Part shown: piece by piece, positions 51,487-58,863 of the stretch
Position numbering within the stretch: the stretch's first letter is position 1
Layout of the letters: every line of letters begins with the position of its first letter
Made by a program: the position numbers and the translations under genes
The notes under the pieces: model-generated
The model's database searches: none
What the model was told of the DNA's origin: nothing
Seen by the model: only the letters and a program-made list of their open reading frames with translations
DNA from: Microtetraspora sp. NBRC 13810
Lineage (GTDB): Bacteria; Actinomycetota; Actinomycetes; Streptosporangiales; Streptosporangiaceae
NCBI RefSeq assembly: GCF_030268685.1
Contig: NZ_BSRQ01000018.1
Span: 62,001-126,000 of the forward strand
Direction: 5' to 3'
Length of the DNA: 64,000 nucleotides

Positions 51487-52439
51487 CGGGACAGCACCTC
51501 CACGAAATCGGTCACGAAACGCCAGGAGTCGACGGCGGTGATCACCCGGGTGTCCGGCGCCGGTTCGTACCGGAAGGCCGGCGGCAGCCCGTCGAAGGTG
51601 CGCATCAGCCGCGCCCTGGCCATGAAGCCGTTGCTCACCACGTTGACCGGGCCGTCGGTCCAGGCGGTGGCGAAGCCCGGGTCGAGCAGGATGCCGGCCG
51701 CCAGCGGGTCGTGCAGCGGGATGATCCGGCGGCCCCACTCATTCTGGTAGAAGTCCAGGTAGGCGTCGAGGATCTCGGTCGCGAAGCGCGCCTTCGGGGT
51801 GCCGGCCGCGCGCAGGGCCGCGATCGCCTTCTCGTCCAGGATGGTCGTCCCGGTGACGTTCACCCCGACCATCACCAGCTCGTTGCGCGGCGCGGCGAAC
51901 ACAGCGCGGGCCGCCTCCGCGTCGTTGTTGATGTTGGCGTCCACCATGAGGGACGTGCCGGGCGGGCCGTACGGTCCCGAGCCGCCCATCAGCACGACCG
52001 AGCGGTACTTCGTGAACAGTCCGGGGTCGATGCGCAGGGCCAGGCCCAGGTTGGTCAGCGGGCCGAGCGCCAGCAGGTCCAGCTCGCCCGGCCGCTCGGC
52101 GGCCAGCCGTACCAGCATCTCCGCGCCGCTCTCCCCGGTGACCTCGGGCAGCGGGCGGTCATAGCCCATGTCGCCCAGGCCGTCCTTGCCGTGCACGTAA
52201 CCGGCGATGCGCGGGCTCCCGGTGAGCGGCGCGGCGGCGCCCCTGGCCACCGGCACGTCCAGGCCGAGCAGCCGGTTGACGTAGCCGATGTTGCGGGTCG
52301 CGTCCTCCTCGACGCAGTTGCCGTAGACCGAGGTGATCGCGACGATCTCGGCGTCCGGCCGTCCCGCGAGGTAGAGCAGCGTGTGTGCGTCGTCCACGCC
52401 GGTGTCGGTGTCGACGACGACGTGTCGGATCTGGCTCAA
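51483..52439 (-). CDS. inosine-uridine-preferring-type nucleoside hydrolase, 318 aa
   Basis: The calcium-binding N-terminus VVVDTDTGVDDAHTLLYL and the ALGPLTNLGLAL and PLHDPLAAGILL segments define the IUNH family, which splits nucleosides into base and ribose. The start is TTG at 52439, overlapping the mtnA stop (TTGA), with AAGGAG eight bases upstream. No methylthioadenosine nucleosidase or phosphorylase gene is in the window, and this hydrolase sits between mtnA and mtnC. It is therefore the candidate enzyme releasing methylthioribose from methylthioadenosine, or it handles imported nucleosides. Confidence 0.9.
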   Translation of the reverse strand: MSQIRHVVVDTDTGVDDAHTLLYLAGRPDAEIVAITSVYGNCVEEDATRNIGYVNRLLGLDVPVARGAAAPLTGSPRIAGYVHGKDGLGDMGYDRPLPEVTGESGAEMLVRLAAERPGELDLLALGPLTNLGLALRIDPGLFTKYRSVVLMGGSGPYGPPGTSLMVDANINNDAEAARAVFAAPRNELVMVGVNVTGTTILDEKAIAALRAAGTPKARFATEILDAYLDFYQNEWGRRIIPLHDPLAAGILLDPGFATAWTDGPVNVVSNGFMARARLMRTFDGLPPAFRYEPAPDTRVITAVDSWRFVTDFVEVLSR

Positions 52440-53452
52440 AGAAGGCTCTCCTTGACTTGTCCTGGCTGGTAGACGCCGTTCTCGGTGACGATCGCGGTGA
52501 CGAGGCGCGGCGGCGTCGTGTCGAAGGCGGGGTAGTAGCCGGTGACGCCCGGCGCGGCGGTGCGCGTCCCGAGGACGTGCAGCACCTCGTCGCCGTCGCG
52601 GTGTTCGATCACCACGTCGGCCGCGGTCGGCGCGAGCGGGTCGGGGGCCTGCACCAGCGCGTAGTACGGCACGCCGAAGGCGGAGGCGGCCAGCGCCACG
52701 CCGAGCGTGCCCACCTTGTTGATCACATGCCCGTCCAGGGTCACCCGGTCGGCCGCGGTCAGCGTCACGTCGGCGATCCCGTCGGCCAGCGCCGCCGCGA
52801 CCATCCCGTCGGTGATCAGGGTGGGCGTGTACCCCATCTCCACCAGGGTGGCCGCGGTGAGCCGGGCGCCCTGCAGGTAGGGGCGGGTCTCGGTGCACAC
52901 GAAGGACAGGCGCCTGCCCGCCTCCTGCGCCGCCCGCACGGTCGCTATCAGGTAGGCGTCCGCCCAGCAGTGCGTGAGCACCCGCGCGCCGTCCGGAAGC
53001 AGCGACGCCGCGTGCCCGCCGAGGGCCGCGCTGCGCGCCCAGTACGCCGCGTCGTGCCCGGCCGCCGCCTCCGCCACCGCCTCCGCCAGTTCCTCGCCCG
53101 CGGCCTCGGCCAGCGGACCGTCCGCGGTGGCGGCGAGGATCGCGTGCACGGCGTCGCGGATGTGGTTGTTCGTCGGCCGGGTGGCGATCAGCCGCTCGCC
53201 GGCCGCGCGCAGCCGAGCGGCTGCCCGGCCGGGCGGCTCGTGCCTGCCCTCCCTGGCGGCGAGCGTCATGCCGGCCGTGGTGGCGAAGAGCGGCCCGGAG
53301 CTCTGCGTGACCATCTGCTCGATGGCCGTCGCGACCTCCTCACTGGTGGCGCAGCGCACCCAGCGCACCTCGAAGGGGTAGACGCGGCGGTCGAGGATCT
53401 CCACCGCGTCGCCGGCCATCCGTACCGAGTCGGCCAGGGCCGGGGTGTTCAT
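52436..53452 (-). CDS. mtnA: S-methyl-5-thioribose-1-phosphate isomerase, 338 aa
   Basis: It isomerises methylthioribose-1-phosphate to methylthioribulose-1-phosphate. The IF2B-like fold has the catalytic C162 (VLTHCWADAYL, equivalent to Cys160 of Bacillus MtnA) and D235 (AADRVTLDGHVINKVGT). RPTNNHIRDAV and CTETRPYLQGARL are family motifs. The related ribose-1,5-bisphosphate isomerases are excluded by context. The ATG at 53452 overlaps the permease stop. Confidence 0.93.
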   Translation of the reverse strand: MNTPALADSVRMAGDAVEILDRRVYPFEVRWVRCATSEEVATAIEQMVTQSSGPLFATTAGMTLAAREGRHEPPGRAAARLRAAGERLIATRPTNNHIRDAVHAILAATADGPLAEAAGEELAEAVAEAAAGHDAAYWARSAALGGHAASLLPDGARVLTHCWADAYLIATVRAAQEAGRRLSFVCTETRPYLQGARLTAATLVEMGYTPTLITDGMVAAALADGIADVTLTAADRVTLDGHVINKVGTLGVALAASAFGVPYYALVQAPDPLAPTAADVVIEHRDGDEVLHVLGTRTAAPGVTGYYPAFDTTPPRLVTAIVTENGVYQPGQVKESLL

Positions 53453-54342
53453 CGTGCCTCCACTGTCTGCCGCCGCCTGCCCGCCGCGCCGGCGACGACC
53501 AGGGCGAGCAGCGTGATCACATAGGGTGCCGCGTCCGCCGCCTGCTGCGGCAGCCCGGCACCCTGCAGGCGGAAGCCGAACGCCTCCGCCGCGCCGAAGA
53601 GCAGGCAGGCCAGCAGCACCCGGTAGGGTCGCGAGCCGCCCAGCATGACCGCCACGACGGCCACCCAACCGCGCCCGGCGCTCATGCCCTCGCTGAAGAG
53701 GGTCACGTTGCCCAGGGCGAGCTGCGCCCCGGCGAGCCCGCAGAGCGCGCCGGCGGCGAGCACCACCCCGTGCCGGTAGACGCCGACCCGCAGGCCGAGG
53801 GACTCGGCGGCGTCCGCGTGCTGCCCGATGCCGCGCAGCCGCAGCCCGGCCCGGGTCCGCTTCAGCCACAGCGCCACCGCGACCACCAGTGCGAGCGTCA
53901 CCGGCACCAGCGGCGACTGGGAGCCGAGCACCGGCACGTCCAGGCCGAGGTCGGCGAGGGTGGGCAGGCCGCGCAGGTCGGGGGAGGTGTAGGTGCCGCC
54001 GACGCCGAAGACCTGCCGCATCAGGAACGCGGTCAGCCCGAGCGCCAGCAGGTTCATGCCCACCGCGACCACCACCGGGTCGGCCCGGAAGGTCACCGCC
54101 GACACCGACAGGATGGCCGAGTAGAGCACGGTGGCGAGCACGCCGCCCAGCACGCCCAGCCACGCGCTGCCGGTGAGGTAGCTGAACACCACCGCCGTGA
54201 ACGCCCCCCACAGCAACTGGCCCTCCAGCGCCATGTTGAACACGCCGGACACCGAGCTGAGCAGCCCGCCCAGCGCGGCGAGCACGACGGGCGCGGTGGC
54301 GGTCAGCACCGCGGCGAAGAACGTCGCCTCGAAGATGTTCAC
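53449..54342 (-). CDS. nucleoside-type ABC permease 2 (NupQ/YufQ-like), 297 aa
   Basis: About eight membrane helices and the family stretch LLSSVSGVFNMALEGQLLWGAF. It pairs with the permease at 54339-55553 in a BMP-type importer. GTG at 54342 overlaps the upstream stop, and its stop overlaps the mtnA start (ATGA). Confidence 0.92.
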   Translation of the reverse strand: MNIFEATFFAAVLTATAPVVLAALGGLLSSVSGVFNMALEGQLLWGAFTAVVFSYLTGSAWLGVLGGVLATVLYSAILSVSAVTFRADPVVVAVGMNLLALGLTAFLMRQVFGVGGTYTSPDLRGLPTLADLGLDVPVLGSQSPLVPVTLALVVAVALWLKRTRAGLRLRGIGQHADAAESLGLRVGVYRHGVVLAAGALCGLAGAQLALGNVTLFSEGMSAGRGWVAVVAVMLGGSRPYRVLLACLLFGAAEAFGFRLQGAGLPQQAADAAPYVITLLALVVAGAAGRRRQTVEAR

Positions 54343-55553
54343 GCGCCCGCCTCCGTTCTGGCGTTCCGTCTCCGCCGGACGTGCCGCACCGTCGCGAACA
54401 CGGCGACGATCACGATGATGAGCCCCTGCACGATCTGGGTGAGCTGGCTCGGCACGCCCGCGTCGCGTTCCATGCCCGGCCCGCCCGCCGACAGGATCGT
54501 CAGCAGCGCGACGGTGAAGGGCACCGCCACCGGCCGCCCGGTGGCCAGCAGCACCGCCGCGATGGCGGTGAAGGTGTAGCCGGGCGCGGTCAGCGCGCCG
54601 TCCACGAACCGGTACGGCGGGCCGAGCACGATCAGCGCGCCCACCAGGCCGGCGAACGCGCCGCCCCCGGCGAGCGTCACCGCGGCCAGCCGGTTCACCG
54701 CGACCCCGCCGTACCGGGCGAACTCCCGGTTGGAACCGGTGGCCCGGATCTCGTAGCCGAGCACGCCGCGGGCGTCGGCGAGCAGCCAGGCGGCGGTGAG
54801 CAGCGCGATCAGCGGCAGCCCGAGCGTGACGTACTCGCTGCCCGCGAGGGCCGGCAGGTGCGCCGCGTCGGGCAGCGTGGGCGTCTGCGCGTTGCCGGTG
54901 CCCTGCTCGGCGAGCGGGAAGCGCACCAGGTAGGACGCGAGGGCCACGGCCGGGGTGCTGACCAGCAGCGTCGTCACGATGGCCGGGACGCCGAGCCGGG
55001 TGCGCAGCGGCGCGGAGATCCCCGCGACCAGCGCGCCGGTGAGCGCGGCGGCCACCAGCGGCAGCAGCACGCCGAGCCCGGCGGGCAGCGTCACGTTCAG
55101 GGCGAGCGCCGCCGCGACGACGCCGCCGAGCGCCATCTGGCCGTCCCCGCCCAGGTTGAACTCCCCGGCCCGCAACGGGATCGCGAACGCCAGCGCCATG
55201 CCCAGCGTCGGGACGAACGCCGCGATCGTGTACTCCAGGTTGCCGTCGTACAGCGCGCCCCTGACCAGCGCGGGGTAGGCCAGCGCCGGGTCCACGCCGA
55301 CGGCCAGCATGACCAGCGTGGTCAGCACGAGCGCCCCGGCGACCGCGAGCACGGCGGGCGCGAGCACGATCCGCCCCGCGAGCGCCACCACCGCGCCGGC
55401 CCCCCGCCGCCCCGGCACGGGGCCGTCCACGCCGCGCCCGTCCACCTCGCGCCCGTCCGTGTGGTGCTCGTTCGCGTCGCGCCCGTCCGCGTGCTGCCCG
55501 TTCGCGTGCTGCCCGTTCGCGTCGTGCCCGTCCACCGTCGGCCCGCCGCTCAC
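54339..55553 (-). CDS. nucleoside-type ABC permease 1 (NupP/YufP-like) with repetitive N-terminus, 404 aa
   Basis: The membrane part (about 50-395) has the family segment LRAGEFNLGGDGQMALGGVV and RATGSNREFARYGGV. Residues 8-42 are seven copies of a five-residue unit (DGHDA, NGQHA, NGQHA, DGRDA and variants), a His/Asp-rich cytoplasmic tail not usual in the family. GTG at 55553 overlaps the ATPase stop. It works with permease 2, the double ATPase and the BMP lipoprotein. Confidence 0.9.
   Translation of the reverse strand: MSGGPTVDGHDANGQHANGQHADGRDANEHHTDGREVDGRGVDGPVPGRRGAGAVVALAGRIVLAPAVLAVAGALVLTTLVMLAVGVDPALAYPALVRGALYDGNLEYTIAAFVPTLGMALAFAIPLRAGEFNLGGDGQMALGGVVAAALALNVTLPAGLGVLLPLVAAALTGALVAGISAPLRTRLGVPAIVTTLLVSTPAVALASYLVRFPLAEQGTGNAQTPTLPDAAHLPALAGSEYVTLGLPLIALLTAAWLLADARGVLGYEIRATGSNREFARYGGVAVNRLAAVTLAGGGAFAGLVGALIVLGPPYRFVDGALTAPGYTFTAIAAVLLATGRPVAVPFTVALLTILSAGGPGMERDAGVPSQLTQIVQGLIIVIVAVFATVRHVRRRRNARTEAGA
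55428..55532 (-). repeat. 15-bp tandem repeat, seven copies, at the permease 1 N-terminus
   Basis: Each 15-bp unit encodes (D/N)-G-x-x-x with His, Asp or Arg; two adjacent units encode identical NGQHA. The array begins seven codons after the start codon and keeps the reading frame. Confidence 0.8.
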
Positions 55554-57127
55554 GAGGCCGCCCCGGAGGTGCCGCCGGTCGTGGTTCCGGACGCGCCGCC
55601 GGTCGTGGCTCCCGTCATGGCGGCGCCGAGGCGTTCGTCGCCGGCCTCCTCGCCGGTGATCTCGGCGACCACCCGGCCCTCGAACATCACCAGCACCCGG
55701 TCGGCGAGCGCGCGCAGCTCGGTCAGCTCGCTGGACTGGAGCAGCACCGCCTGCCCCTGGTCGCGGGCGTCGGCGATGAGCGCGTGGATCTGCTCCTGCG
55801 CGCCCACGTCCACGCCCTGGGTGGGCTCCTCGACCACGATCACCGGCGTCCCCCTGGACAGCTCGCGGGCCAGCACGGCCTTCTGGGCGTTGCCGCCGGA
55901 CAGGCTGGAGATCGGATCGGAGACGGAGGCGGCGCGGATGGAGAAGCGCTCGGTGAGCGTCCTGGCCCGCTCGCGGACGGCCGAGGCGGACAGGCCGAGC
56001 CGCCCGCGCAGGGCGGGGGTCCGCTGGTCGCCCATGATGAGGTTCTCGGCCAGCGACATGCCGGGCGAGGTCGCCCTGCCGCGCCGGTCCTCCGGCACGT
56101 ACGCCACGGCGGGATGCCGGCCGCGCCGTACCGGGGCGCCGGACAGCAGCACCTCGCCGGAGTCGCCGCGTCCAGGGCCGCGCAGGCCGGTGACCGTGTC
56201 GAGCAGCTCGCGCTGGCCGCTGCCGGCCACGCCCGCGATGCCGACGATCTCGCCCGGCCGCACGCCGAAGGACACCCCGTCCAGCCGCGGCACCCCGTCG
56301 CGGTCCCGCACCCGCAGGTCGCGCACCTCCAGCGCGTACGGCCCGTCCGCCGGCGGCCGGGTGGCCCGGCGGGGCGTGGCGGGGCCGAGGGATCGGCCGA
56401 TCATGGCCATGACCAGCTCGTCCGCCGTGGTGGTCGCGGTGTCGAAGCGGCCGGTGACCCGGCCGCGGCGCAGCACGGTGACCCGGTCGCCGGCCGCGAG
56501 CACCTCGGTCAGCTTGTGCGTGACCAGCACGACCGAGGCGCCGGTGGCGGTGACCGTGCGCAGCACGTCGAACAGCCGGGTCGCCTCGCCCGGCGTGAGC
56601 ACGGCGGTCGGCTCGTCCAGGATGAGCACCTCGGCCCGCCGGTAGAGCGCCTTGAGGATCTCCACCCGCTGCCGGATCCCGACCGGCAGGCCGTCGATCC
56701 GCGCGTCCGGGTCGGCGCGCAGGCCGTAGAGGTCGCCGAGCCGCTCGACCTCGCGGCGCGCCGCGGCCAGGTCGAGCACGCCGCCCCTGGTGGGCTCGGC
56801 GCCGATCACCACGTTCTCGGCGACGGTCAGCTCGGGGAAGAGGCGGAAGTGCTGGTGGACCATGCCGAGCCCGTGCGAGATGGCGTCGGCGGGGGAGCGC
56901 AGCCGGATCCTGGCGCCGTTGCGCGCGACGTGCCCGGCGTCGGGGCGGTGCAGGCCGTACAGGATGGACATCAGGGTGGACTTGCCCGCCCCGTTCTCGC
57001 CCACGACGGCGTGGATCTCGCCCTTGGCGATCGCCAGGTCGATCCCGTCGTTCGCCACGACGGGACCGAACCTCTTGGAGACGCCCACCAGCTCGGCGGC
57101 CGGGGGCTCGGCGGGGGAGACCGCCAC
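55550..57127 (-). CDS. nucleoside-type double ABC ATPase (NupO/YufO-like), 525 aa
   Basis: Two nucleotide-binding domains: GENGAGKSTLM with LILDEPTAVLTPGE, and GVAGSGQRELL with LSGGNAQKAVLARELSRG. The second Walker A is degenerate (GSGQRE), normal for this group. GTG at 57127 is two bases after the BMP gene stop. Confidence 0.92.
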   Translation of the reverse strand: MAVSPAEPPAAELVGVSKRFGPVVANDGIDLAIAKGEIHAVVGENGAGKSTLMSILYGLHRPDAGHVARNGARIRLRSPADAISHGLGMVHQHFRLFPELTVAENVVIGAEPTRGGVLDLAAARREVERLGDLYGLRADPDARIDGLPVGIRQRVEILKALYRRAEVLILDEPTAVLTPGEATRLFDVLRTVTATGASVVLVTHKLTEVLAAGDRVTVLRRGRVTGRFDTATTTADELVMAMIGRSLGPATPRRATRPPADGPYALEVRDLRVRDRDGVPRLDGVSFGVRPGEIVGIAGVAGSGQRELLDTVTGLRGPGRGDSGEVLLSGAPVRRGRHPAVAYVPEDRRGRATSPGMSLAENLIMGDQRTPALRGRLGLSASAVRERARTLTERFSIRAASVSDPISSLSGGNAQKAVLARELSRGTPVIVVEEPTQGVDVGAQEQIHALIADARDQGQAVLLQSSELTELRALADRVLVMFEGRVVAEITGEEAGDERLGAAMTGATTGGASGTTTGGTSGAAS

Positions 57128-57129
57128 GG

Positions 57130-58155
57130 CTAGCCCGCCAGCGGGTCGGCGACAGTGATCTTGCCGGCCACGATGTCGTCGCGGACCTGCTTGACCTTGG
57201 CCTGCAGGTCGACGTCGCCCGCCGTGGTGCACTGGGAGGAGGAGAAGTCCGCCTGCAGGGCGCCGACGCCGACGCCGTCCTCGGCCAGGCCGTAGACCTT
57301 GACGCCGCCCGTCTTGCCGGCCGCGATCTCCTTGATGGCCGCGATCTCGGCGACGTCCACGCGCTTGAGGACGTTGTCGATGACGTTGCCCGGGCTCTGC
57401 GGGCACTGGTCCACGTCCACGCCGATGGCCTTGACCTTGCCCGCCGCGGCCGCCTCGAACACGCCCTGGTTGCCGGCCGAGGCCGCCGCCGTGATCACGT
57501 CGGCGCCGCGCCCGATCAGGGTCTGCGCCTGGGACTTGGCCCGCGCCGGGTCGCTGAACGGGTTGCTGCCGCCGACGAACAGCGAGGTGCCCCGCACGTC
57601 CGGCCGGACGGACTTGGCGCCCTCGAAGAACGGCTCGATCCAGCGGTGGACGAACGGCGTGTCCTGCGCGGCCACGACGCCGATCTGCCCGCTCCTGGTG
57701 AGCAGCCCGGCCTCCACGCCGGCGAGGTAGGCCGCCTCGTGCTCCTTGAACGACACGCAGGCGAGGTTTGGCGCCTGGTCCTTGGCGCAGGAGTCCACCT
57801 GGAGGAACTGCTGGCCGGGGTGCTGCTTGGGCACGGTGGCGAAGACGTCGTCGAAGGAGAAGCTGATGCCGACGATGATCGTGGGCTTGGCCCGGACCGC
57901 GGCGTCGACGTTCTGCGCGATGCTGGTGGGATCCTTGCTCTCGTACAGCTTGAAGGACGCGCCGATCTCCTTGGCGGCGGCCTCCGCGCCCTTGACGCCG
58001 AGCTGGAGGAAGCTGTTGGTGCCGACCGGGTTCGGGGTGATGAAGATGACCGACTTGCTCGGTGCGGCCTGGGCGCCGTCCGCCGCCGGCTCGCCGCCGC
58101 AGGCCGTCAGGGTGAGGGCCGAGACGAGTACGGCCAGCGCAGGGGTGATTCGCAT
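57130..58155 (-). CDS. BMP-family nucleoside-binding lipoprotein, 341 aa
   Basis: The lipobox LTLTAC and the BMP/Med fold (SKSVIFITPNPVGTNSFLQL; SFKEHEAAYLAGVEAGL; GIGVVAAQDTPF-like stretch QIGVVAAQDTPFVHRW) are clear. BMP proteins bind nucleosides, so this importer likely takes up methylthioadenosine or other nucleosides for the hydrolase and the mtn enzymes encoded downstream. The ATG at 58155 begins the eight-gene operon. Confidence 0.92.
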   Translation of the reverse strand: MRITPALAVLVSALTLTACGGEPAADGAQAAPSKSVIFITPNPVGTNSFLQLGVKGAEAAAKEIGASFKLYESKDPTSIAQNVDAAVRAKPTIIVGISFSFDDVFATVPKQHPGQQFLQVDSCAKDQAPNLACVSFKEHEAAYLAGVEAGLLTRSGQIGVVAAQDTPFVHRWIEPFFEGAKSVRPDVRGTSLFVGGSNPFSDPARAKSQAQTLIGRGADVITAAASAGNQGVFEAAAAGKVKAIGVDVDQCPQSPGNVIDNVLKRVDVAEIAAIKEIAAGKTGGVKVYGLAEDGVGVGALQADFSSSQCTTAGDVDLQAKVKQVRDDIVAGKITVADPLAG

Positions 58156-58184
58156 GATGTGGTCTGTCCTTACGAAACGGCTAA

Positions 58185-58220
58185 TCCCACCAGATGGGAC
58201 GAAAGCCCAGAATACTGGGC
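58185..58220. promoter_or_regulatory. two inverted repeats between the BMP operon and the cupin gene
   Basis: TCCCA-N5-TGGGA (58185-58199) and GCCCAG-AATA-CTGGGC (58205-58220) share CCCA...TGGG arms, and their centres are about 20 bp apart, two helical turns. They lie in the 117-bp divergent promoter region and are candidate operators for the salvage operon. Confidence 0.55.
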
Positions 58221-58272
58221 GTAAGCATATATCTACTCATTTCCTACTCGGGTGCCAGGTTTGGAGTGCCAC

Positions 58273-58725
58273 ATGACGAACGATCTCCCCGAGGACCCCT
58301 TCCACCGGCGGCTGCACCACATCGCGCCCTCCGGGCTGAGCGGTGAGACGGCCCAGTCCTCCGGCATGGAACGGCGCGCGGCGATCAGCGGCGCCACCGT
58401 CGGATCCCGGCGGCTGTGGATGGGACAGGCCCACGTCGCGCCCGGCACCGTCTCCGCCGACCACCACCACGGCGACTCCGAGACCGCCATCTACGTCGTC
58501 AGCGGCAACCCGTCGTTCGTCTTCCTCGACGTGGACGCCGACGAGCCCCGCGAGGTGCGGATCACCGCCAAACCGGGCGACTACATCTTCGTGCCGCCCT
58601 TCGTGCCGCACCGCGAGGAGAACACCGACCCCGACGAGGAGGCGGTCGTGGTCGTCGCGCGCAGCACCCAGGAGGCCATCGTGGTCAACCTCGACGGGCT
58701 GCGCTGGGGGCCCACCGGCGGCTGA
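58273..58725 (+). CDS. cupin-domain protein, 150 aa
   Basis: One cupin barrel with metal-binding residues in ADHHHGDSETAIYVVSG and VPPFVPHREEN. GGAG lies seven bases before the ATG at 58273; a GTG at 58252 is an alternative. It is divergent from the BMP/mtn operon and may share its control; the substrate is unknown. It is not an acireductone dioxygenase by motif. Confidence 0.8.
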   Translation: MTNDLPEDPFHRRLHHIAPSGLSGETAQSSGMERRAAISGATVGSRRLWMGQAHVAPGTVSADHHHGDSETAIYVVSGNPSFVFLDVDADEPREVRITAKPGDYIFVPPFVPHREENTDPDEEAVVVVARSTQEAIVVNLDGLRWGPTGG

Positions 58726-58775
58726 CCGGGGACGCCGCCGCTGCTCAGCGGCGTGCCGCGGTGTTGCACGCCCCC

Positions 58776-58794
58776 CGTGACAGCCCGTGTCACG
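58776..58794. promoter_or_regulatory. inverted repeat upstream of the Dpp-type operon
   Basis: CGTGACA-N5-TGTCACG is a perfect 7+7 inverted repeat 70 bp before the binding-protein start. It follows a small ACGCCGC/GCGGCGT hairpin after the cupin gene. A candidate operator. Confidence 0.45.
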
Positions 58795-58863
58795 CGTGCG
58801 TCCTACCGTTTACCAAGGCCACAATGGTCGGCCTGCCCCCGAGTTCCTGGAGACACGACCTCG

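Noticed and set aside
58156-58272. A SAM or other riboswitch upstream of the methionine salvage operon
   Set aside because: The leader is short and has only two small inverted repeats; none of the conserved riboswitch cores is present.
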